A stretch of 33,181 nucleotides of DNA, taken from Clostridia bacterium. GTDB taxonomy: Bacteria > Bacillota > Clostridia > Christensenellales > Aristaeellaceae. Both the position numbers and the translations under genes were made by a program. How positions within the stretch are numbered: the stretch's first letter is position 1; the number at the start of each line of letters is the position of its first letter. Shown here piece after piece: positions 1 to 7,133 of the stretch. The notes under the pieces were generated by a model. It searched no databases. It worked only from the letters and a program-made list of their open reading frames with translations, and had not been told where the DNA came from. The stretch spans positions 1-33,181 of the forward strand of contig JAFUCP010000202.1 of the NCBI GenBank assembly GCA_017459565.1, written 5' to 3'.

Positions 1-1008
1 GATGTGTTCAGCCAGGAGGATTCCTCTGCCACCAACAAGTACGGCTCTACCGGCCTGGGTATGCCCATCACCAGGAGCCTGGTGGAGATGATGAACGGCA
101 ATATTGCCGTGGAGAGCGAAAAGGGCGTGGGCACCACCTTCACCGTGACGGTGACGCTGGGCCAGTCGGACCGCAAGGCCGCGGCGCTGTCCGGGGACCG
201 CTTGAACCCGCACGCCATGAGCGTGCTGGTCATCGACGATGATCCCGTCGCCAGCGAACACGCCCGGCTGGTGCTGGGACAGCTGGGCATCAGCTGCGAA
301 ACCGCCGCCTCTGGCGCGGAGGGCATCGAAATGGTGAGCCTGCGCCACGCCCGGCGCGAGCCATACGACCTGCTGCTGGTGGACTGGCGTATGCCGGAGA
401 TGGACGGCGTGGAAACCACCCGCCGCATACGCGCCATCGCGGGCAGCGATACGCCCATCATCATCCTCACCTCCTACAACTGGGACGATGTGGCCGAGGA
501 GGCCCGGGCGGCAGGGGTGGACACCTTCGTGCCCAAGCCGCTGTTCGCCGGCAGCGTGATGGATGAATTCCGCGAGGCCTTCAAGCGCAAGGCGGCGGAC
601 CGGCACGCCAGGCGGGCGAGGCTGGAGGGCCGCCGCGTGCTGCTGGCGGAGGATGTTTCCGTGAACGCGGAGATTATGGTCATGGTGCTGGGTATGCGCC
701 AGATTGAGGCAGATGTGGCCGAGAACGGCCGCGTTGCCGTGGACAGGTTCCTCCAGCGGCCCGTGGGCTATTATGACGCCATTCTGATGGACATGCGGAT
801 GCCCGTGATGGACGGACTGGAGGCCACGCGGACCATTCGCGCCTGTGGGCGGGAGGACGCGAAGGACATTCCCATCATCGCCCTGACGGCCAACGCCTTT
901 GACGAGGATGTGCAGCGCAGCCTCCAGGCCGGGCTGAACGCCCACCTGTCCAAGCCCGTGGAGCCGGAAGCGCTGTTTGATACGCTGGAAACACTGATCA
1001 AGGACTGA
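1..1008 (+). CDS. Hybrid sensor histidine kinase, C-terminal part (ATPase end plus two receiver domains), 5' end outside window
   Basis: The frame is open from base 1, so the start lies upstream of the window. Residues are counted from the codon at base 1. Residues 3-50 are the end of a HATPase_c domain, with the G-box GSTGLGM (15-21). A first receiver domain (about 74-195) has acidic residues D79-D81, phosphoacceptor D128 and K179. A second (about 212-335) has E217/D218, phosphoacceptor D264 and K318. Both receivers keep every catalytic residue, so phosphorelay through either is possible. This is the usual design of membrane-linked hybrid kinases that pass phosphate between domains; no Hpt domain is visible here. 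The input domain and histidine are not seen, so the signal is unknown. The next gene begins 18 bases later but is a decayed permease and gives no clue to the target. Confidence 0.93.
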   Translation, partial: DVFSQEDSSATNKYGSTGLGMPITRSLVEMMNGNIAVESEKGVGTTFTVTVTLGQSDRKAAALSGDRLNPHAMSVLVIDDDPVASEHARLVLGQLGISCETAASGAEGIEMVSLRHARREPYDLLLVDWRMPEMDGVETTRRIRAIAGSDTPIIILTSYNWDDVAEEARAAGVDTFVPKPLFAGSVMDEFREAFKRKAADRHARRARLEGRRVLLAEDVSVNAEIMVMVLGMRQIEADVAENGRVAVDRFLQRPVGYYDAILMDMRMPVMDGLEATRTIRACGREDAKDIPIIALTANAFDEDVQRSLQAGLNAHLSKPVEPEALFDTLETLIKD

Positions 1009-1026
1009 ACATAGCGGGGAATTGAT

Positions 1027-1922
1027 ATGGACGAAAAGAACACCTCGGATCGCAATTTGTCCCGCCTGGATGTCTGGGCCATCGCCTTCGGCTGCATGGT
1101 GGGGCGGGGCGCGTTTGTCATGCCCGGCGCCACATTTTTGCCGCCGCGGGGCCCGCGGGCACGGTCATAGCTCTTGCGGTGGGCACGCTGCTGATGCTGG
1201 TCGTGGGCATGAATTTCTCCTTCCTCATGACCAACAGCCCGAACACCGGCGGCGTCTATTCCTACACCAAAAACGCCTTCGGCAGGGACCACGCCTTCCT
1301 GGCCTCCTGATTCCTGTGCCTGTCCTATCTGACCATCGTGTTTTGAATGCCACCGCGCTGTTCGTCGTGATCCGTGTGCTGTTCGGCAGCAGCCTGCAAG
1401 TCGGCTATCACTATGTGATTGCGGGAAGCGATATCTATCTGGGAGAGGTGGCCCTGTCCATCGTCGCGCTGGCGGTGGTGGGCTTTCTGTACATCCATGC
1501 CAAGGCCCTTCTGCAAAGGCTGTTCACCGCGCTGGCGGTGCTGCTGCTGCTGGGAGTGGTGATCGTGGCGGCGTTCTGCGTGCCCCGCGTGCCCATGGAA
1601 GCCATGGATGACTTTGGCACCGCGGGCATCAGCAAGGGCTTTGCCATCTTTACCATCGTCATCATGGCTCCCTGGGCCTTCGTGGGCTTCGACGTGGCCA
1701 GCTTCGACACCGCCCATTACAAATTTCCGCCCAGACACAACAAGTGGGTCGTAGCCGTATCCATCGTACTGGCAGGCTTCGTGTACGGGATCCTGCCCGT
1801 GGTCAGCGTCGCCGCCGTGCCCGGAAACTACGGCTCCTGGCAGGCGTACCTCGCGGATCTGGACAGCCTCAGCGGCGTAAGCTCCGTGCCCGCCTTCTTC
1901 GCCGCCAGCTCGTGGATGGGCT
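1027..1922 (+). pseudogene. Decayed APC-family amino-acid permease
   Basis: The ATG at 1027 (weak GGGGAA site upstream) opens a typical APC permease N-terminus, including LSRLDVWAIAFG. The reading then breaks three times. A missing base near 1140 moves the frame; the next stretch, starting AAAGPAGTVIA, is read from 1140. A TGA at 1308-1310 sits where tryptophan is expected. A second missing base at about 1345 again shifts the frame, and the rest reads from 1346. The two shifts are each explained by one lost G, and the stop by TGG to TGA. After roughly six membrane helices the similarity stops at about 1922, where a 23-bp tandem repeat begins, so the C-terminal half is gone. The intact protein would have been a 12-helix transporter for amino acids or amines; the substrate cannot be told. 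Sequencing error could explain one lesion but hardly all three plus the truncation. Confidence 0.85.
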
Positions 1923-1967
1923 GCCAATCACGGGATCTGCCCGTTGCCAATCACGGGACCTGCCCGT
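1922..1967 (+). repeat. Two tandem 23-bp direct repeats at the broken permease end
   Basis: The unit at 1922-1944 is repeated at 1945-1967 with one mismatch (T1936 against C1959). It marks the point where permease similarity ends and lies directly upstream of the tetR promoter. It may be a slippage product or the scar of the deletion that removed the permease 3' half. Confidence 0.85.
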
Positions 1968-1971
1968 TGTG

Positions 1972-2000
1972 TTGACAAGGTGTCAGCGTTCTGCTATAAT
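1972..2000 (+). promoter_or_regulatory. Consensus promoter of the TetR gene with overlapping operator
   Basis: TTGACA at 1972-1977 and TATAAT at 1995-2000 are separated by 17 bases, a perfect sigma-A consensus. The inverted repeat TGACA-AGG-TGTCA at 1973-1985 overlaps the -35 box. The same 5-3-5 palindrome occurs twice before the next gene (2700-2712, 2734-2746), so this is most likely the operator through which the TetR protein represses itself. Confidence 0.85.
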
Positions 2001-2042
2001 GGCGGCATATCAAAGCCGCCGGGCGGTGGGGGGATTGCTGTC

Positions 2043-2672
2043 ATGCCCAGGGGTTCCGCTGAATTGACGAACGCGCGCAGGGAGGAAATCATCTCGGCGT
2101 GCGAACGGCTGTACCAAACCATGAGCTTCAAGGAAATCACACTGAAGGACATTGCCGGCGCGACCAGCTTCACGCGCACCTCCATCTACAATTACTTCCA
2201 GACCAAGGAGGAAATCTTCCTTGCGCTGATGCAGAAGGAATACGAGCGCTGGGCCGAGGAGCTGGACGCCCTGGCCGAAAGCGATGCCGACATGAGCGCC
2301 GCGGCGTTTTCCGGCGCGCTGGCGCATACGCTGGAAAAGCGCAGTATGCTGCTGAAGCTTTTGAGCATGAACCACTTCGATATGGAGGAAAACAGCCGCC
2401 CGGAGTGTCTGCGCGACTTCAAGAAGGCCTACGGCGCGTCCATCGAGGCGGTGCGCCGCTGCCTTGTCAGGTTTTTCCCGGACATGGACGCGGCCGCACA
2501 GCGGAATTTCCTGTATGCCTTTCTGCCCTTCCTCTACGGCCTGTATCCCTACACCACGGTTTCTGAAAAGCAGCGCCGCGCCATGGCGGAGGCCGGCGTG
2601 GATTTTGCATATATGACCGTCTACGACATGGCCTGTAACTGCGTTCGCGCCTTGCTGGAGTCATATGAATAA
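2043..2672 (+). CDS. TetR/AcrR family transcriptional regulator
   Basis: A 209-residue protein, normal for TetR repressors. The N-terminal helix-turn-helix domain covers about residues 10-58, with a recognition segment near TSFTRTSIYNYF and the following TKEEIF typical of the family. The rest is a helical ligand-binding and dimerisation domain that does not name the ligand. I chose the ATG at 2043 because the promoter -10 ends at 2000, putting transcription start near 2007, and because a GGTGGGGGGA stretch precedes it; the longer reading from 1944 would begin before the promoter. Three copies of TGACA-N3-TGTCA, one on its own promoter and two before the aldo/keto reductase downstream, suggest it controls itself and that enzyme. 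The upstream permease, now broken, may once have belonged to the same response. Confidence 0.92.
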   Translation: MPRGSAELTNARREEIISACERLYQTMSFKEITLKDIAGATSFTRTSIYNYFQTKEEIFLALMQKEYERWAEELDALAESDADMSAAAFSGALAHTLEKRSMLLKLLSMNHFDMEENSRPECLRDFKKAYGASIEAVRRCLVRFFPDMDAAAQRNFLYAFLPFLYGLYPYTTVSEKQRRAMAEAGVDFAYMTVYDMACNCVRALLESYE

Positions 2673-2698
2673 ACCGCGCCGCAAAGCTGAATTTGGTA

Positions 2699-2746
2699 TT
2701 GACATCGTGTCAGAAATGGTATATACTATGGATTGACACGGTGTCA
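2699..2746 (+). promoter_or_regulatory. Promoter and two TetR-type operators upstream of the aldo/keto reductase
   Basis: TTGACA at 2699-2704 and TATACT at 2722-2727 are 17 bases apart. Palindromes TGACA-TCG-TGTCA (2700-2712) and TGACA-CGG-TGTCA (2734-2746) flank the -10 box, their centres 34 bp apart. Base 2735-2750 (GACACGGTGTCAGCGT) nearly matches 1974-1989 at the tetR promoter. One operator covers the -35 and the other the start site, a layout suited to tight repression. Confidence 0.85.
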
Positions 2747-2783
2747 GCGTTTATATGAATGATTATACAGGAGGTTGACGGCT

Positions 2784-3821
2784 ATGAAGTATGCACGGCT
2801 TGGAAACAGCGATTTGAACGTCTCGCGCATCTGCATGGGATGCATGGGCTTTGGTGACGCGGGACAGGGACAGCACGGCTGGACGCTGGATGAGGAACAC
2901 TCCCGCGAGATCATCAAACGCGGGCTGGAGCTGGGCGTCAACTTCTATGATACCGCCATTGCCTACCAGTCGGGCACCAGCGAGCAGTATGTGGGCCGGG
3001 CGCTGCGGGATTTCGCAAAGCGCGACGAGGTGGTTGTGGCCACCAAGTTCCTGCCCAGGACGCCGGAGGAGATTGAAGCGGGCGTCACGGGACAAAAGCA
3101 CATCGAGCGGATGCTGAACAAGAGCCTTGAAAACCTGGGTATGGATTATGTGGACCTGTACATCTATCACATGTGGGACTGGCAGACCCCCATCGAGGAT
3201 ATCCTGGACGGCCTGAACCGCCAGGTGGTCGCCGGCAAGGCGCGCTACATCGGCATTTCCAACTGCTTCACCTGGCAGCTGGCCAAGGCCAACGCCATCG
3301 CCGAGCGGGAGGGCTGGGCGAAATTCGTGTCCGTGCAGGGGCACTACAACCTGATCTTCCGGGAGGAGGAGCGGGAGATGGCCCCCTATTGTCACGAGGA
3401 GAGCATTGCCCTCACGCCATACAGCGCCCTGGCCTCGGGCCGGCTGGCCAGAAAGCCGGGGGAGACCTCCGCGCGCCTGGAGAAGGACGCCTACGCGAAG
3501 TTCAAGTATGACGCTACGAAGGAACAGGATGATATCATCATAGGCCGCGTGGCGGAGATTGCCGAAAAGCGGGGCGTGAGCATGACGGAGGTGTCACTGG
3601 CCTGGCTGCTGGGCAAGGTGACGGCGCCGGTGGTGGGCGCGACAAAGTTCCGCCACATCGAAGGCGCGGCGAAGGCCGTGGAGCTTGAGCTGACGGATGA
3701 GGAAACGGCGTATCTCGAAGCGCCCTATGTGCCGCACCCGCTGGCCGGCGTCATGGCGCAGAACAAACCCGCGAACGCAAAAGAGAAGCATGTGTGGACG
3801 ACCGGGAACCAAAAGATTTAG
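2784..3821 (+). CDS. Aldo/keto reductase
   Basis: A 345-residue NAD(P)H-dependent oxidoreductase of the AKR superfamily, cytosolic (alpha/beta)8 barrel. The catalytic tetrad is complete: D56 (in FYDTA), Y61, K88 (in ATKF) and H129 (in YIYHMW). The N-terminal KYARLGNSDLNVS and the long loop around 25-38 fit the YajO-like or voltage-channel-beta-like branch rather than the short sugar reductases. I placed the start at the ATG at 2784, nine bases after AGGAGG (2769-2774); the TTG at 2775 touches the ribosome site and is unlikely. It has its own promoter with two operators matching that of the upstream TetR gene, so its expression is probably induced by an electrophile, aldehyde or other small molecule sensed by TetR. 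The substrate is unknown. Confidence 0.93.
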   Translation: MKYARLGNSDLNVSRICMGCMGFGDAGQGQHGWTLDEEHSREIIKRGLELGVNFYDTAIAYQSGTSEQYVGRALRDFAKRDEVVVATKFLPRTPEEIEAGVTGQKHIERMLNKSLENLGMDYVDLYIYHMWDWQTPIEDILDGLNRQVVAGKARYIGISNCFTWQLAKANAIAEREGWAKFVSVQGHYNLIFREEEREMAPYCHEESIALTPYSALASGRLARKPGETSARLEKDAYAKFKYDATKEQDDIIIGRVAEIAEKRGVSMTEVSLAWLLGKVTAPVVGATKFRHIEGAAKAVELELTDEETAYLEAPYVPHPLAGVMAQNKPANAKEKHVWTTGNQKI

Positions 3822-4002
3822 TGGCCACTTAACAATTCCCGCACCGATTCTGCGGCGCCTTTTCCGGCATCTGTCTGTTGCGGTTTTTTCGATTTGCCTC
3901 CGGCATGCCTGTGTTTGGCATCCTTGTAGCAACGAAAAATCATTTTCTTACCTGATAACATTTTAGACTGAGTTGCTTCCTCATTCTAACAGCTTTGGCA
4001 AC

Positions 4003-4047
4003 AAGATGGTCAGTCTCCTGACTGGCCTTCAAGTTCCCGACCATCTT
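4003..4047 (+). repeat. Inverted repeat in the leader before the redox cluster
   Basis: AAGATGGTC (4003-4011) and GACCATCTT (4039-4047) form a perfect 9-bp stem. A competing inner hairpin GTCAG-TCTC-CTGAC lies at 4009-4022. The element sits 35 bases before the flavin reductase start. It could be a weak terminator for the upstream gene or a leader structure; the following run TTATTG is short of thymines. The rest of 3822-4082 is AT-richer and shows no gene and no convincing promoter. Confidence 0.4.
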
Positions 4048-4082
4048 TATTGCAGTAGAATAGAATAAGGAGATGAAGTGAC

Positions 4083-4625
4083 ATGAAAAAGAACATTGGC
4101 GCGACACTGGCGCTGTATCCCAGCCCGCTGATCGTAGTAGGCGCAATGGTGGACGGCAAGCCCACCTGGACCCTGGTGGCCCATGCGGGCACCGTGGCCC
4201 ACAGCCATTTGATGGTATCGCTGGTGCAGGCGCACTACATCAACAAGGGTATCCGCGAGAACAACAAGCTGTCCGTGAACGTGGTGGACGCCTCCTGGCT
4301 GAAGGCCGCCGACCACATGGGCACCGTCAGCGGCAACAAGGTGGACAAGTCGGAAGCGTTTGCCTGGACCATGGGCGAGAACGGCGCGCCGCTGATCGAC
4401 GACGCGAAGGTGTCCATCGAATGTGAGGTGGACGGTAATTACGAGTTGGAGCACTTCGATCACTTCATCTGCAAAATTCTGGCGACCTACGCCGACGAGA
4501 CCGTGCTGAACGAGAAGGGCAAGATCGACTACCATGCCTTCAAGCCGGTGCTGTTTGAGTTCCCGACCTACGAGTACTTCGTGACCGGCGACAAGGTGGG
4601 CGACTGCGGCAAAATGAACGCCTGA
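4083..4625 (+). CDS. Flavin reductase family protein (FMN-binding split barrel)
   Basis: A 180-residue cytosolic protein of the flavin-reductase-like FMN-binding fold. Such proteins bind FMN and pass electrons from NAD(P)H or other carriers. Recognisable features are the N-terminal PSPLIVVGAM strand, the segment NKLSVNVVD and the C-terminal signature around TYEYFVTGDKVGDCGKMN. The ATG at 4083 follows AAGGAG (4067-4072) by ten bases. It is first of five closely spaced genes (4083-7943) that also encode an exported DUF362 protein, a permease, an exported flavodoxin and a DUF4405 membrane protein, so a role in feeding electrons or flavin to that set is likely. Its direct partner is not shown by the sequence. 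Confidence 0.88.
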   Translation: MKKNIGATLALYPSPLIVVGAMVDGKPTWTLVAHAGTVAHSHLMVSLVQAHYINKGIRENNKLSVNVVDASWLKAADHMGTVSGNKVDKSEAFAWTMGENGAPLIDDAKVSIECEVDGNYELEHFDHFICKILATYADETVLNEKGKIDYHAFKPVLFEFPTYEYFVTGDKVGDCGKMNA

Positions 4626-4648
4626 ACCAGACAAGGAGGTTGCGCGAT

Positions 4649-5647
4649 ATGAAAACCATTTGCAGAATCGCTTCGCTGCTCATCTGTGTGCTGCTGTGCG
4701 CATCGACGGCACTGGCGGCGGACCTGACCACCAACGGCGGCGTGGCGCTCGACCTGTCGGCGCTGCCTCATCAGGATGAAGCCGCCCCGGCTGCGGTGTA
4801 TTTCATCAGTGATATTTCCCCGGAGAGTCTGGTCAAAGCCTACCAGGCGTTGAACGTGGAATTGCCCGGGAAGGTGGGCGTCAAGCTGTCCACCGGCGAG
4901 AGCGAGCGCAGCAACTATCTGCGCCCGGCGCTGATCGGCGACCTCGTTCAGCTGTTGGACGGCACCATCGTGGAGTGCAACACCGCCTACGGGGGAAGCC
5001 GCGCCTCCACCGCCATGCACCTGCAGCTGGCGCAGGATCACGGCTTCACAGAGATTGCCGATGTGGACATTCTGGACGCCGAGGACAGTATGGAGCTGCC
5101 GATTGAAGGCGGCAACCGGCTGAACGTGGACTATGTGGGCAGTCACTTTGCGAATTACGATGCCTTCCTGGTGCTTTCCCACTTCAAGGGTCACGCCATG
5201 GCGGGCTTCGGCGGGGCCATCAAGAACATCTCCATAGGCTTTGGATCGTCCATGGGCAAGGTGTGGATTCATTCCGGCGGCACCCGCACCAGCGGCAGCA
5301 TCTGGGGCGATCAGGACCCATTTCTGGAATCCATGGCCGACGCGGCGAAGGCTGTGGACACGGCCATGGGCGATAACATCGTCTACATCAGCGTGCTGAA
5401 CCGCCTGTCCGTGGACTGCGATTGCGATGGCAACCCCGATGAGCCGGATATGCATGATATCGGCATATTGGCATCCACCGATCCGCTGGCCATCGACCAG
5501 GCGGCCATCGACCTGGTGTACGCCATGCCGGACAGCGGCAGCCTCGTTGAGCGCATCGAGAGCCGCAACGGCCTGCACACGCTGGACGCCGCAGAGGCCG
5601 TCGGGCTGGGAAGCCGGACCTACAATCTGGTGAATCTGGATGATTGA
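4649..5647 (+). CDS. Exported DUF362-domain protein
   Basis: 332 residues. An N-terminal signal peptide (hydrophobic core ICRIASLLICVLLC, likely cleavage after ALA near residue 21-22) precedes a DUF362 domain. Family marks include VGVKLSTGE, the NTAYGGSR stretch, HFKGHAMAGFGGAIKN and the C-terminal VDCDCDGNPDEPDMHD. DUF362 proteins are often cytosolic and fused to 4Fe-4S ferredoxin repeats; this one has no ferredoxin CxxCxxC module and is predicted to be exported. The Cys pair CDC in the last third could bind metal. ATG 4649 is nine bases after AAGGAGG (4633-4639); the TTG at 4640 is too close. Its 3' end overlaps the permease gene by eight bases, indicating coupled translation. Molecular function of the family is not settled. 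Confidence 0.85.
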   Translation: MKTICRIASLLICVLLCASTALAADLTTNGGVALDLSALPHQDEAAPAAVYFISDISPESLVKAYQALNVELPGKVGVKLSTGESERSNYLRPALIGDLVQLLDGTIVECNTAYGGSRASTAMHLQLAQDHGFTEIADVDILDAEDSMELPIEGGNRLNVDYVGSHFANYDAFLVLSHFKGHAMAGFGGAIKNISIGFGSSMGKVWIHSGGTRTSGSIWGDQDPFLESMADAAKAVDTAMGDNIVYISVLNRLSVDCDCDGNPDEPDMHDIGILASTDPLAIDQAAIDLVYAMPDSGSLVERIESRNGLHTLDAAEAVGLGSRTYNLVNLDD

Positions 5648-6548
5648 TTGGATTCGCCGGGAGGCGATCTATCTCTGGTACTATCTGGATATCCAGGTCC
5701 GCCAGATCGCGCCCTACTGGGCGCTGGGCATACTGCTGGGCAGCGCGGTATCGGTGTTCGGCAAGCGGTATATCCATGGCGCTTTTGCGAAAATCGGTCA
5801 GCGCAGAATGGGCTGGCTGGGTGTGATCCCCGCGAGCCTGCTGGGCGTCGCCTCCCCGCTGTGCATGTATGGCACGATCCCCATTGCGGCCTCGTTTTCG
5901 GAGCAGGGCGTGAAGGACGATTATCTTGCGGCGTTCATGATGTCCAGCATACTGCTCAATCCCCAGCTGATCTTTTACAGCGGCGCACTGGGCCAGACGA
6001 CGGTGGTCATCCGCTGCCTGAGCTGCACCCTCTGCGGCTGTGTCGCCGGGTGGCTGATCCGCCTGTTTTACAGCGGAAAGGGAAAGAGCTTCTTCGACTT
6101 CACGGGCTTTCAAGAGGGGGCCAGCCGTGACACTGACCCGAATCTGCTTTTGCGCTTTTTGAAGAACGTCTGGCGCAACATCAAGGCCACCGGCCCGATG
6201 TTCGCGCTGGGCATCCTGTTAACGGCGCTGTACCAGATTCATGTGCCGGACGATTTCATCAGCTCCCTGTTCGGGAAAAACGAGGGCTTCGGCGTGCTGA
6301 TGGCGGCGACCATCGGCGTGCCGCTGTACATGTGCGGCGGGGGGACGATCCCGCTTTTGCAGCAATGGCTGCTGGATGGCATGAGCATGGGCAGCGCCGC
6401 GGCGTTTATGATCACCGGACCAGCGACCAAGATAACCAATCTCGGTGCGATGAAGATCGTGTTGGGCTGGAAGCGGTTCATCATCTATATCCTGTTCACC
6501 ATGGCCTTCGCCTGGGGAACGGGCATGATCGTCGATTTTTTGATGTGA
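5640..6548 (+). CDS. ArsP/DUF318-like membrane permease
   Basis: 302 residues with about eight hydrophobic helices and the two inverted half motifs of the permease family PF03773: SPLCMYGTIPIA in the first half and PLYMCGGGTIPLL in the second. Members with known roles export trivalent organoarsenicals; others are uncharacterised and lie beside redox proteins. Here each half motif keeps a single cysteine (C in PLCMYG and in YMCGGG) in the membrane region, which suggests a soft-metal or thiol-linked substrate. The start ATG overlaps the end of the DUF362 gene, with no strong ribosome site, so translation is probably coupled. No ArsR-type regulator or arsenate reductase is nearby, so calling it an arsenic pump would go beyond the evidence. 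Confidence 0.85.
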   Translation: MIDWIRREAIYLWYYLDIQVRQIAPYWALGILLGSAVSVFGKRYIHGAFAKIGQRRMGWLGVIPASLLGVASPLCMYGTIPIAASFSEQGVKDDYLAAFMMSSILLNPQLIFYSGALGQTTVVIRCLSCTLCGCVAGWLIRLFYSGKGKSFFDFTGFQEGASRDTDPNLLLRFLKNVWRNIKATGPMFALGILLTALYQIHVPDDFISSLFGKNEGFGVLMAATIGVPLYMCGGGTIPLLQQWLLDGMSMGSAAAFMITGPATKITNLGAMKIVLGWKRFIIYILFTMAFAWGTGMIVDFLM

Positions 6549-6562
6549 AAGGAGCTATCAGA

Positions 6563-7114
6563 ATGAAAAAGGCAATCGCAATAATGATGGCGCTGTGCCT
6601 GCTGCTGGGCGTGGGGGCGCTGGCCGAGGAGACTGTCCGCAGCGACGCGCTGGTGATCTATTTCTCCGCGACGGGCACCACCAAGGGCGTGGCTGAGAAG
6701 CTGGCGAATGTGACCGGCGCGGACCTTTATGAAATCGTCCCCGCCGAGCCCTATACCGATGAGGATTTGAACTATAGTGACCGCTCCACCCGCGCCACCC
6801 GGGAACAGGATGACCCGCAGACCCGGCCTGAAATCGGCGGCGAGGACATTGAACTGACGGGTTATGCCACCGTCTATATCGGATATCCCATCTGGTGGGG
6901 CGAGGAGCCTCGCATTATGTGTACCTTTGTGGAATCCCATGACTTCACCGGCATCACCGTGATCCCCTTCTGCACCTCAGGTGGCAGCGGCATCGGCAGG
7001 AGCGGCGACGATCTGGCGCAGCTGGCGGGCAGCGGAGACTGGCTCAAGGGCGCGCGCCTCAACGGCAATGTCGGCGAGGACGAGCTGCGAGCCTGGGTGG
7101 ACGGCCTGAAATGA
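6563..7114 (+). CDS. Exported flavodoxin
   Basis: 183 residues. A signal peptide (MKKAIAIMMALCLLLGVGALA, cut after ALA at residue 21) leads into a flavodoxin fold. The FMN phosphate loop SATGTT is at 35-40, and GYPIWWGEEP is the loop that packs on the isoalloxazine ring. It resembles the Flavodoxin_4-like group. Flavodoxins usually act in the cytosol; the signal peptide places this one outside the membrane, anchored or free. ATG 6563 follows AAAGGAG (6548-6554) with eight bases. It lies between the permease and a DUF4405 cytochrome-like membrane protein 19 bases downstream, a natural electron donor across the membrane. No lipobox cysteine follows the hydrophobic stretch. How FMN is loaded outside the cell is unclear. 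Confidence 0.9.
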   Translation: MKKAIAIMMALCLLLGVGALAEETVRSDALVIYFSATGTTKGVAEKLANVTGADLYEIVPAEPYTDEDLNYSDRSTRATREQDDPQTRPEIGGEDIELTGYATVYIGYPIWWGEEPRIMCTFVESHDFTGITVIPFCTSGGSGIGRSGDDLAQLAGSGDWLKGARLNGNVGEDELRAWVDGLK

Positions 7115-7133
7115 CAGAACAGGGGGGCGGCAC

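Noticed and set aside
2775-2783. TTG start for the aldo/keto reductase
   Set aside because: It directly touches AGGAGG; the ATG at 2784 has proper spacing.
4056-4061. TAGAAT as -10 of the redox operon
   Set aside because: No -35 at a suitable distance and transcription would begin in the ribosome binding site.
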